DNA of 20,240 bases from Nemertoderma westbladi (lineage: Eukaryota > Xenacoelomorpha > Nemertodermatida > Nemertodermatidae). The stretch is from assembly GCA_032718475.1 (NCBI GenBank), contig JAUCBJ010007890.1:1-20240 (forward strand). Direction: 5' to 3'. The notes below the pieces were generated by a model. The model saw nothing but the letters and a program-made list of their open reading frames with translations, searched no databases and had not been told where the DNA came from. Shown in pieces: positions 1 to 7,934 of this stretch. The translations under genes were made by a program, and so were the position numbers. How positions within the stretch are numbered: position 1 is the stretch's first letter; each line of letters starts with the position of its first letter.

Positions 1-712
1 GCCCATTTATAACGCATCGTTTAACTAATAAAGCCTTAGGTAATTCCATATACCCATGCCCCTTATATAGTAACGAGCTACACTTAGATTCAGCTAATTT
101 AATTTCAACCCTTAATAAAGATTTAATACGCCACCCCGAACCACGTGTGTTAAAGATGGCTATTTTTTGTAATATATTTTCCAAAACATTCTCAAACCAT
201 GCGTCAAAACTTTGCGGTGAATCTACAGTATTAATAGCACCACCGGAAGAATTAAAATAAAAGGTTTCCAATTGTTCACCTTGTGAAAAATGTGATCTGT
301 ACATTAATACATTTAGACCTAACCACAGTCTAAGAACAGCTTCTTGTTCCCGCGTAAAAATTGTTGCGCATGTACCAAGAGCCACTCTTAAGTTTTTTCT
401 GGATATTATATTTTTATGTTGCGAAAATGTACGCTTTCTTGTGTAGTAACATTTCAAGTGACAGTCGTGTCGTAGATAATCGTCATATGTATACTCTTTA
501 TTACAGGTAGAACAAGTCAATTGATAGGTACGGAACTCCATTTCTTTACAACCAGTAGTCGTTTCATGTCGTTTACAAATTTCGCTGCATGAAGTCACGA
601 CATGACACTTTAAACAAGAATAACTTTCAAAATGTGACCGTAGATGGCGTAAGTAATTATGTCTAGTTACATTCATATGACAGAATGAACAACATATTGT
701 TATTTTATTCAT
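1..712 (-). CDS. Partial zinc-finger protein resembling the N-terminal region of Polinton/adintovirus-type DNA polymerase B
   Basis: I translated this frame by hand from an ATG at 712; it stays open for 237 codons to the window edge, so the C-terminal part is missing. The first ~95 residues hold three Cys/His clusters: a C2H2 finger (CSFC, then His-x3-His), a C2HC-like cluster starting CLKC, and a third starting CSTC. After a basic stretch comes a conserved-looking block: GSGW, then about 30 residues on GHGYMELPKALL followed by VIN. That order (Trp, hydrophobic strand, 'Y-x-ELPK', 'IN') is what I remember from the long N-terminal extensions of Polinton/Maverick and adintovirus-type PolB proteins in animal genomes, just before an 'N-D-x-C-F' motif that would lie off the edge. 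The polymerase domain itself is not visible, so the match is an inference. It lies 192 bp downstream of the 354-aa gene on the same strand. Confidence 0.62.
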   Translation of the reverse strand, partial: MNKITICCSFCHMNVTRHNYLRHLRSHFESYSCLKCHVVTSCSEICKRHETTTGCKEMEFRTYQLTCSTCNKEYTYDDYLRHDCHLKCYYTRKRTFSQHKNIISRKNLRVALGTCATIFTREQEAVLRLWLGLNVLMYRSHFSQGEQLETFYFNSSGGAINTVDSPQSFDAWFENVLENILQKIAIFNTRGSGWRIKSLLRVEIKLAESKCSSLLYKGHGYMELPKALLVKRCVING

Positions 713-731
713 GTTGAAGTTTGTTTAGATA

Positions 732-757
732 AATAATAATAATAATAATAATAATAA
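732..757. repeat. (TAA)n microsatellite upstream of the partial polymerase-like gene
   Basis: About eight ATA/TAA repeats, 20-45 bp upstream of the minus-strand ATG at 712. A similar run of TTATTATTATT directly precedes the ATG of the neighbouring 354-aa gene at 1969. The two genes may share an AT-rich leader style, or this may be simple-sequence background. The whole gap 713-904 holds no other recognisable signal. Confidence 0.85.
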
Positions 758-904
758 AATATCTCCAAAGATTAAAATAAAATGAAATGAAATGTTATTG
801 ACTACATCTAAACATTTATATGCTAGCGAGGGAAATAATTTTAAACCAATCACCAATCGTTTATGACTATTGGAAACCGCAAAGAGTTTAACTTATGATT
901 AGGC

Positions 905-1969
905 TTACATGTTAGGATAATAATCTGGTTTCCATGGAGAATTAGTAACAGGCTCTACTAGAACTGGGTTACTGACGATTTTCTGTTTCTTTGCAGGTGA
1001 TGCATTGGTAAATTTACTCGATGATCTTGGCTTCCGAGGTAATATTTCAGGAAAGACCTGTTGCGGTTGAGAGCAACTCTCTTCAACATCTGGATTAGGT
1101 GATGGGATCTCTACGATCGCTTTAGGATTATCCAAAAGGACAAAGCCGTCAACGTGGGCTTCAGTAAGAGAAACACCATCCAGCGATTCTTTGAGAAAAC
1201 TAATATGAGCTTTATCATTCATGTAATGCAACTCGATAGAATTTCCGCCGGCACCTACTTCGGTAGAATTATCGGTGTTGGTGATAATAATTTTTTTATT
1301 ATTGGTTTTAATCATTTTGAGACGGTCTGATAATTGAATGATATTTTTATCAAAAAGATGTTTGTCTGTTTCAGCAACTTGGTTGTCCCACTCTCGCAGC
1401 AAAACAGTTAGTTCCTGTTTTGACAAATTGAAACCAGTATAATAGTTAAAACCAACACTATCAACGTATCTGAGGCTGATTTTCCATAAGCCAACATAGT
1501 TGGTTCCTTTAAAAGCTGTTACAAATCCAATAAAGTCTGGATTTGATAATTCAATGTAGAATTGATCGCTAATAATCTCTAGCGGTGGAGAGAGAAATTG
1601 CAATAATTTCCCTCTGTATTGAATTAGAACTTCAGTAAAAGCTTTGTTGAGGATTTTACACTTGCCTTGTTTCTGAACGTAAACATCACCCGATGTGGGG
1701 TTGATGGAAATATTCAAATTTCCCCGCGCAAAACGAGGAGTTGGATATATCCTACCTGGTATAATTGCTGGTCTGGATTGATGTTGGTTGTTGTTGGTTG
1801 TTTCTAGAATGTCTAACAAATAGCGGGTATCTTGATGGGAAAAACAAATCGATTCGTTGTCATCCTGAGATTCCACAATAAAATACTTGCTGTGAACGAC
1901 GGTACAAGTATATTTATTGTAAGTAAATTTCCAGCTATTTGTTGCTCCGGTTTTTTGCGTTAAGGCCAT
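905..1969 (-). CDS. Uncharacterised 354-aa protein, possibly of a Polinton-like element
   Basis: Single uninterrupted frame of 354 codons, the third longest in the window, with ATG at 1967-1969 and TAA at 905-907. I do not recognise the family. Residues ~1-60 and ~160-205 have alternating aromatic/hydrophobic strands; the second stretch ends in GFNLSKQELTVLL, which faintly recalls the strand-helix end of PC4-like single-stranded-DNA-binding domains. That resemblance is weak. The last ~60 residues are Pro/Ser-rich with a basic SPAKKQKIV stretch that could be a nuclear localisation signal, and the protein ends in Trp-Lys-Pro-Asp-Tyr-Tyr. There is no signal peptide or membrane segment. It lies upstream of, and on the same strand as, the zinc-finger/polymerase-like frame. 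Gene-dense single-exon neighbours on one strand fit a virus-like or Polinton-like element. The upstream minus-strand sequence has an AT-rich TTTAAAATTTAT stretch ~40 bp from the ATG. Confidence 0.6.
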   Translation of the reverse strand: MALTQKTGATNSWKFTYNKYTCTVVHSKYFIVESQDDNESICFSHQDTRYLLDILETTNNNQHQSRPAIIPGRIYPTPRFARGNLNISINPTSGDVYVQKQGKCKILNKAFTEVLIQYRGKLLQFLSPPLEIISDQFYIELSNPDFIGFVTAFKGTNYVGLWKISLRYVDSVGFNYYTGFNLSKQELTVLLREWDNQVAETDKHLFDKNIIQLSDRLKMIKTNNKKIIITNTDNSTEVGAGGNSIELHYMNDKAHISFLKESLDGVSLTEAHVDGFVLLDNPKAIVEIPSPNPDVEESCSQPQQVFPEILPRKPRSSSKFTNASPAKKQKIVSNPVLVEPVTNSPWKPDYYPNM

Positions 1970-2135
1970 AATAATAATAAATACGAAAAATATTACAAGT
2001 GATAAATTTTAAACCGTATCGCTGTAATAAATTGACACCATAGTTCTCACTCTAAAATTGTGATGGCTGGAAAACAACACCTGATAAAATGATACTGAAT
2101 CCGACATTGGGGTTGAAAAACCGATAAAGAAATAG

Positions 2136-2209
2136 AAAGCTGTTACAAATCCAATAAACTCAGGATTTGATAATTCAATGTAGAATTGATCGCTAATAAT
2201 CTCTAGCGG
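2136..2209 (-). pseudogene. Displaced 74-bp copy of an internal segment of the 354-aa gene
   Basis: Positions 2136-2209 match 1512-1585 in the same orientation at 72 of 74 bases by direct comparison. The two differences lie in adjacent codons: one is silent (Pro) and one changes Asp to Glu, so the copy still reads as PLEIISDQFYI and onward. The match stops abruptly at both ends. It is ~170 bp upstream of the gene's start codon. It could be a remnant of a second, related gene copy or a fragment inserted by repair. Confidence 0.85.
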
Positions 2210-2500
2210 CTATTTATTTTTTACAGGTTTTACAACCCTAATGTTGGAAACAGTATCATTTATAATGTAGAAATTATTAAGGAAAAAACACAATTTTCAG
2301 AGTGAGAACAAAAAAAAATTAGATATGGTATCAATATATTACCATGAAGATTACTAGAAGTGATGAATTTTATTAAAAGCATTCAGTTATATATGTATAA
2401 ATTTGCGATGTGGCATAGTCAACGAAGAAGAGATGGTACGTGTCATAATCATCAACGAATAAGAAAAGAGATGGAGTGCAACGTGGATGAATAGCTAGCG

Positions 2501-3016
2501 GGTTGGTTGCATGAATAGGAAATATGTGAAAGAATATGAATCATAGGGTTGTGTGTAATAATCAATAATTATTATAATAAAAACGTGCAGTATATAATGT
2601 TAGTGGTGGTAGCCTTTCAATATGGCACAGATGCTGCGGGATTGGTTAGGTTGAGTAACTATGGAAATATTCGTATACGTGTAGCTAGAACGTGGCGGAA
2701 TTTCAACACGTATCATAATAGCATTGGGGTAGGCAGGTCGCTTGGTTGGTTGGATTGGTGACAGCCGTGGTGGAGTTGGCAATCAATATAATATCTGCTG
2801 TAGTTGGTGGCCACGTTGTCAGCATATACAGTATACAGTGGTTGGTTGGTTGGTTGCGTGAATAGGAAATAACTATGGAAATGTTCGTATACGTGTAGCC
2901 GGAAACGTGGCGGAATTTCAACACGTATCCTACTGCTGGATTGGCGACAGCCGTCGAGGAGTAGCCCTGCGTGGTGGTGGTGGTGGTGAGTTGGCAATCG
3001 ATTCGATATAATAGCA
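2501..3016. repeat. Imperfect tandem duplication with GGTTGG runs
   Basis: Blocks of the first part recur in order in the second part. 'GGTTGGTTGC.TGAATAGGAAAT' is at 2501 and ~2847. A ~60-bp block starting AACTATGGAAAT is at 2658-2720 and 2871-2935. A block starting TTGGATTGG.GACAGCCGT is at 2749 and ~2937, ending in 'GAGTTGGCAATC' near 2773 and 2989. The second copy also carries a (GGT)n run. Open frames on either strand here are short and follow the repeat, so I call no gene. Confidence 0.75.
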
Positions 3017-3485
3017 TAGTGGGGGCTAGCCACGCGATGAGAGGTTACGTTACGCGAAGATGAATATGCTATGGTTGGTTGATGCAACGACGCGAACCAA
3101 TACTGACGGGAGGTAACAGCTGTAGGAGTAAGGAGGGCATCGTGAGGTTAGGCTACGCGTAGGTGATACGCAGCGATTGGCTGAAGGCAAGAATACTGTT
3201 GGTGACAGATGGTCATTAAACACCACAATTTAGCACCGGAATTTGGCATTTTTTAATTGCCTCCGAGATGTGGCCCGTAGCCCAGGCTAGGGAGGAGTTA
3301 GCCGAGGGCTATGCTTCTCCTACTACTAATGTTACGATCGATTGATCTGACATTAGTTATCTCACACAAGCTTTTAGCAAGGCCAACGGTATTCCAGTGG
3401 GCCTATGTCTTTCGGTTAGAGAGTGGACTTTTTTAAATTGGGAAATTCAAATAATCGAAATAATTCGGCAGACAAGTAAAGCTTA
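3017..3485. other. No gene seen; short structured stretch
   Basis: No frame of note. Around 3280-3360 several short inverted repeats cluster: TAGCC/GGCTA near 3277, AGCC/GGCT near 3300, and an 8-bp stem with an inner 4-bp stem at 3325-3357 (ACTAATGT ... ACATTAGT). A T6 run near 3429-3435 follows. I could not match this to a known small RNA or find convincing A and B boxes. Confidence 0.4.
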
Positions 3486-3571
3486 ACCCAACAAGAATAA
3501 TAATAACAAAAATAATCTTAAAACCCAACAAGAATATTAATAACAAAAATAATCTTAAAACCCAACAAGAA
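3486..3571. repeat. 37-bp tandem repeat, about 2.3 copies
   Basis: ACCCAACAAGAAT begins at 3486 and 3523, and ACCCAACAAGAAC at 3560, giving an exact 37-bp period. The first two units differ at one or two bases. The third breaks off after ~12 bp. Confidence 0.92.
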
Positions 3572-4507
3572 CAACCAAAACTTAATTAAATAAACGAACA
3601 TAAATTAATAATTTATATTTTATTTTAATATTGTTATTGCATCGGCAATCATGTGTGGTTACATACTGTAATAATGTAGGATATTATGGGTGGTACCATC
3701 TGCCGCATAGGGGGATTGGGATAGGCTAGCTAGTAGCTTTGTATGTATTATTTTATTTAGGGTAGGTAGCGAGCGATATTATTTGTATTTGAATTCGTAT
3801 TTCAGTATTTGATTCCTCGAGCATGCATATCATTATAATAGCGTTGGTAGGCCTATTGTGTACAGTAGTAGGCCTATTTCAGCATCATAATAATTAATAA
3901 GCTACAACAACAGTACAAGTTCGTTTTTATCAATATTTTGAATCAAGAGTTAAATTGCAAGATTCAAGTATTGCTAATTATGTGGTAGATGTACAGTATA
4001 CAGCATACAACAAAATCAGACTTACTGGAATTACGATTACCGGCATATCCGTTAGAAGTACAGTAGAACGCATACAGTACATGCATATGATATGGCAGTT
4101 ATTTTTTATTAAATAAATTGGAGATGAGCTGTTGCAACTGTAATTAAAGGTGTAATATTTTGGTTTTGTTCAGGGGAAAAAATGAGAAAGCGCGTCACCA
4201 GTGCTATACGTACGTTTCGGCCTAACAGGCCTTATGACCCCTTTTTTGCTCATTTGAACCCTTTTTTTACTCTTTCTTTTTACCCCAATTTTTTTAGAAA
4301 TTACCTTTATGACCCCTTTTTTTCCGACATTCAGACTGTACTGAAACTACATCCAGGATGTGATTCGCACAGTAAACCAGTTTTAAAGAAGTTATAATAA
4401 ATTAAATTCACACTACATTCAGACATTACAAAATACAGTACAATTGAATTAAATCAACTCAGTAACCTTAACATGCACAAAAGCACAAGATGGCATGTAA
4501 AAAGCTA
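3572..4507. other. AT-rich stretch without a supported gene
   Basis: The only open frame, 4182-4397 (+), translates to low-complexity Phe/Pro/Tyr sequence because the DNA is T-rich with a repeated 'TATGACCCCTTTTTT' (near 4223 and 4309). I do not consider it coding. TAGGCCTA and TACAGTA words are frequent around 3845-4070. Confidence 0.6.
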
Positions 4508-4693
4508 CGAGGCATTTTTATAACCAAAACAATAAACTATCACTTTACCAATTGATGGTAAGGAGCAGGTTGCAGTGGCGGGCTTTTCTAACCAACACAA
4601 TAAACGATCACATTAACAATTGAGGGAAAGGGGCAGGTTACAGAGGCATGTTTTTCTAACCAAAACAATAAACGATCACTTTAACAATTGAGG
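4508..4693 (+). repeat. 68-bp dispersed monomer, locus 1 (array)
   Basis: The monomer boundary word ATTGA(T/G)G occurs at 4551, 4619 and 4687, an exact 68-bp period. A partial unit lies to the left (from 4508). Each unit carries the core words GG(A/G)GCAGGTT.CAG and TTTTCTAACCA(A/C)AACAATAAAC. The same monomer occurs at 5317, 14029, 16887 (inverted) and 17646. The array stops where the LINE fragment begins. Confidence 0.92.
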
Positions 4694-4715
4694 AAAACTA
4701 CAGAACTACTACTAC

Positions 4716-5311
4716 GATCGGCATGCTGCATTGCAGCTGGATTATATATATATATTACATATATATTAAGAATGCTGTGCCGGCTTGTCGACAAAATTGC
4801 TCTGCCACATCTCCCTATCACCCATGACATTTGCTAGATCACCCATTAAGTGTCCTTTAAAATGCTTCTCAAGAAAGTCATGGGCTGTCCACCATGCTTA
4901 TTAACTCCATGAGGCCGCCAAAGCACAAGATTATGCACTGGCTGGTCCTCACGGCGAAGGCAATGTCCTGCAAAGTGGAGGCGGCTTTGTTCTAGTTTCA
5001 AGCTTGGGGGAACCAATGAGACACTTCCAATGTTATATAGAGTGTCTGTTTGAAGATGTGTGCATTGTACTTGACACAGTGAACCTAGCGCAGCATTCTT
5101 GAGGAGAATGTGCCATCCAGAGATTTGGTGTCCTCAGCAGTTAGAGCCCAGCATCGCAGCATGGACTCCCATAGAGGAGTACTGGAACTAATGCTGCTCT
5201 AAATAATCGGACCTTAAGTTTCTGATGAATTCTATGTGACTTCCAAATCCTGGAAAGCCCATTCAATGCGGCCCATCCCTTTCCCTTACGTATTCGAAGG
5301 TCCTCACCTGA
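4716..5311 (-). pseudogene. 5'-truncated non-LTR retrotransposon (LINE) 3' fragment, copy A
   Basis: Homologous along its length to the 3' part of the longer LINE at 10902-12154; both start with GATCGGCATGCTGCATTGCA. It encodes the post-RT C-terminal region on the minus strand: a 'GEDLRIRKGK.WAALN.LSRIWKS' region and 'LYGSP', then a zone matching 'FRREDQP...LVLWQPHG' and 'LKD...D....V..D..LW'. It is dead: an 8-bp duplication near 5149 breaks the frame after LYGSP, there are small deletions near 4845, and a (TA)n expansion at ~4742-4768 sits where copy B has 'GCATTTT'. Monomers of the 68-bp repeat flank it, with ATTGAGG just outside at 4687-4693 and 5319-5325, a candidate target-site duplication. 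The clade (RTE-like) is my inference from the C-terminal motifs. Confidence 0.8.
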
Positions 5312-5316
5312 GGACC

Positions 5317-5372
5317 TGATTGAGGGCGAGGAGCAGGTTACAGCGGCAGGCTTTACTAAACAAAACAATATT
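5317..5372 (+). repeat. 68-bp dispersed monomer, locus 2 (partial)
   Basis: One diverged unit, ATTGAGGGCGAGGAGCAGG onward with 'TTTACTAAACAAAACAATA', lying directly beyond the LINE fragment. It is probably the other half of the array interrupted by the LINE. From 5373 to about 5640 I see no repeat or gene that I can support. Confidence 0.85.
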
Positions 5373-5688
5373 GGCATTGTTGATTTTGATGGTAGAGTAG
5401 GCTTTAGGCGTATAATATATATCACAATATTATTCAATGTTTCACAATGTTTTTTTGGTTGATGCAAGTCATTCTTGGTTTGCATCTTCCAATCCCATCT
5501 GTTTCTTAGAGTCTGTGTAAGACAGGTTCGTTTAAAGCCACCTTGATGGCGTTCTAGAAAGTTACTAAGGATTATTATGAAATTAGTGTCATAAAAAGGA
5601 GAAAGATTGGCCTCCGCTAATTTCTGAGTTCTGCTCACTGCACGACCTGTTTTTAGTTCAACTTGTTACCAGTACTTACTACTTACTG

Positions 5689-5696
5689 TATAAAAG
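5689..5696 (+). promoter_or_regulatory. TATA box candidate of oxidoreductase copy A
   Basis: TATAAAAG lies 98 bp upstream of the start codon used here. A start of transcription ~30 bp later would fall near 5720, where a strong-context ATG (CCATGG) opens a 6-codon upstream frame (5721-5741) ending in TAG. Copy B has no TATAAAAG in the equivalent place, because homology between the two copies ends near 5745. Confidence 0.35.
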
Positions 5697-5744
5697 AGTT
5701 TGTCGTCTAACCCAATAACCATGGTGCATGGTTTACAGTAGTAT

Positions 5745-7475
5745 TGTGATATTTTTCGATACAAAAACGTGAAAGCATCAATTATTTTTCATGATGGACG
5801 TAAATATATTGAATATTGGTGATCATCATGCCACTGACAACACCATAGAGGAGCAGTGGGCAAATATAGATGGGCCTATATCAAGGCAGGTCACTGTCAT
5901 CATTGTAGGGGCAGGACAAAGATCAAAAACATATTGGGAGTTTGCTATTAACTTTCCAAAACGAATGAAGGTAGTTGCGGTTGCAGATCCTTTGCAACAT
6001 AGACGAGAAAGAGTTGGTGTGAAGTTTGGTCTACCAAACAACTTAGTTGTAGCTGACTGGAGAGAATTAGCTGCAATGGATAAAATGGCTGATTGTGCAG
6101 TAATTACAACTCCAGACAAACTTCATATGGAACCAGCCATTGCATTTATTAGGAAGGGCTATCATTTGTTATTGGAGAAACCGATGTCAGTATCCGAAGA
6201 GGAGTGTGATATTATGACCAAAGAGTTTTCAGGTAGAGATGAAATAGTTGCTGTTTGTCATGTTCTTAGGTATCATCCTCCATGTCTCAAGATCAGAGAT
6301 ATCATTGAGAGTGGTGAGTTGGGTGACATTGTCACGATAAATCACACAGAAAATATTGGTTTTCGGCACTTTGCACACAGCTTTGTGAGAGGAAATTGGA
6401 GAAATATCGAATCAAGTACCTTCTCTCTTTTGGCAAAGTGTTGTCATGACATTGACCTTATCATGTACTGGATGGGTGACAGAAGATGCACGAAGATTCA
6501 ATCATTTGGGGGTTTATATCACTTCAAGGAGTCCCAGAAACCAGAAGGAGCTGCGGACAGGTGTTTCGAATGTCCAGTGGAAGCGGGTTGTCCCTATTCG
6601 GCTCAAAAGATTTACCTTCAAGGAGATTGTAGTCATCCTAGATGGCCCATGTCTGTGGTTTGTGATATAGAAGATCACCCACAGGGGTACAGGGCTGCCC
6701 TCACGGAAGCCCTATCAACTGGTCCGTACGGTCGTTGTGTTTATTCCTGTGACAATGATGTTTGTGATCACCAGATGGTAAACATGGAATTCGAGAATGG
6801 AACTACAGTTTCTATGACAATGAATGCCTTCACTCCACATACCCATAGAAGTACAAAGATTTGTGGGACCAGAGGTGAGTTGAATTGGGACGGATCTGCA
6901 GAAAAGGGTATTACTGTCTATGATTTTGTTCAGAAGAAACAAAGAATAGTTGACGATGATCGTATAGCTCCTACAACAAAGAGATGGGGACATGACGGTG
7001 CTGACTTCTTTTTGACAAACGCATTTACTAAAGCCATTGCAAATGGTGACAAGTCCATGGTTCCTATTGCAGACTCATTTCGGTCACATAAGTTGGTGTT
7101 TGCTGCTGAGAGGTCTAGGGTTAATTGTACCATTGAGACTGTGGAGTTATGAGTATGTTTATTTGGCTTGGCTTTTCAGGAATTTGTAAAGAATTGTTTT
7201 TAATAATATCATTATTATCGGTGATGGTGGTTGGAGTTATTTGCTATATAATAATTACCGGTACAATATTAAATATTACATTGAGTATAAATGAATGTAT
7301 AACAAATTATACGGCTAAGTGTTTTCTTTTTGTTCATGTAAAATCCATCATATCATACCTAGTTGAACAAAGTTTGCTATGGCCCGTGTTAACTGATAAG
7401 TCCAAATGCACAACTTTGTGTCAAAACTCTGTCTATCTTTTCTTTCTCTTTTGACACTATTTTGCATTCTGAAGG
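5745..7475 (+). repeat. Segmental duplication, copy A (gene plus short flanks)
   Basis: The block matching 18161-19803 in direct orientation. It spans ~50 bp of 5' leader (GTGATAT, TTTC.ATACAA, GTGAAA.CAT), the whole coding sequence, and ~320 bp of 3' flank up to 'TTTTGACACTATT...GCATTCTGA'. Flank similarity with indels, including a ~100-bp deletion in copy B's 3' flank, shows DNA-level duplication and not re-integration of a spliced mRNA. Confidence 0.9.
5794..7152 (+). CDS. Gfo/Idh/MocA-family NAD(P)-dependent oxidoreductase, copy A
   Basis: Intronless 452-aa protein. The N-terminal Rossmann fold has GAGQR (39-43) for the dinucleotide, an acidic Asp65 at the end of strand 2, and the family's EKP motif at 128-130, whose lysine is catalytic in characterised members. 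The C-terminal half has HDID (218-221), which I take as the active-site His/Asp region, and three cysteines in CFECPVEAGCPYSA (257, 260, 266), a pattern I associate with bacterial relatives. No signal peptide or membrane helix, so probably cytosolic. The substrate is unknown, likely a sugar, inositol or related polyol. I chose the second of two ATGs because it has A at -3 and G at +4 and is the one conserved in copy B; the other is 5791. Residue 191 is Arg where copy B has Trp. ATTAAA at 7268-7273 is a possible poly(A) signal, also present in copy B. Confidence 0.95.
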   Translation: MDVNILNIGDHHATDNTIEEQWANIDGPISRQVTVIIVGAGQRSKTYWEFAINFPKRMKVVAVADPLQHRRERVGVKFGLPNNLVVADWRELAAMDKMADCAVITTPDKLHMEPAIAFIRKGYHLLLEKPMSVSEEECDIMTKEFSGRDEIVAVCHVLRYHPPCLKIRDIIESGELGDIVTINHTENIGFRHFAHSFVRGNWRNIESSTFSLLAKCCHDIDLIMYWMGDRRCTKIQSFGGLYHFKESQKPEGAADRCFECPVEAGCPYSAQKIYLQGDCSHPRWPMSVVCDIEDHPQGYRAALTEALSTGPYGRCVYSCDNDVCDHQMVNMEFENGTTVSMTMNAFTPHTHRSTKICGTRGELNWDGSAEKGITVYDFVQKKQRIVDDDRIAPTTKRWGHDGADFFLTNAFTKAIANGDKSMVPIADSFRSHKLVFAAERSRVNCTIETVEL

Positions 7476-7934
7476 ACTATGATTATGGCACTTTGGATAG
7501 CAGCAAGCCCCATCATTGTACATCCCAACTTGTTACTGACGTATTCCTTCAATATAGGTCCTACAGAGTGCGATACGGATGTTGAATTTTTATCCTTCAT
7601 TGAGAAAAAGTGCCAGAACTTTCTTGCATTAATTAATCTTACATTACTATACAGTATCTGCCGATATTCGAGCAAAGTTGGGACCTGTTTAACCAATTAC
7701 AAAGGTGGCGAGTAGCTTTTTTTGATTGTTTGAATGCGTGATGCCGTTTTTGCTGTTTTAGTACTGTCCTCAGATCGCTGCCAGGCATTGTATAGAATTT
7801 CTATACAATTTCTACATATTATTTCTATTAGAAACTTAGTAGTTTTTGAATAATCTCTGAGTTTTGCATTATGAATGCACATATTTTTTGTTTTTCGGGG
7901 AAATTTTTTCCTTACAACAAAAAGGCAGGCGCCA
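7476..7934. other. No gene seen between the copy A 3' flank and the possible secreted-protein gene
   Basis: Only short frames on either strand, with no recognisable domain. ATAGAATTTCTATACAATTTCT near 7791-7813 holds a short inverted repeat (TAGAATTTCTA). The rest is AT-rich, unremarkable sequence. Confidence 0.5.

Noticed and set aside
5372-5638. Upper half of a 165-codon minus-strand frame (5141-5638).
   Set aside because: The frame runs from unrelated sequence through a 68-bp monomer into the LINE. Only the LINE part resembles protein.
5826-6119. Minus-strand frames of ~97-100 codons within both oxidoreductase genes.
   Set aside because: Antisense shadows of a constrained coding sequence, mirrored in both copies only because the genes are near-identical.
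7149-7454. 101-codon plus-strand frame overlapping the oxidoreductase stop by ATGA, with a hydrophobic translation.
   Set aside because: It is in the 3' flank, is AT-rich and low in complexity, and is not preserved in the matching flank of copy B.
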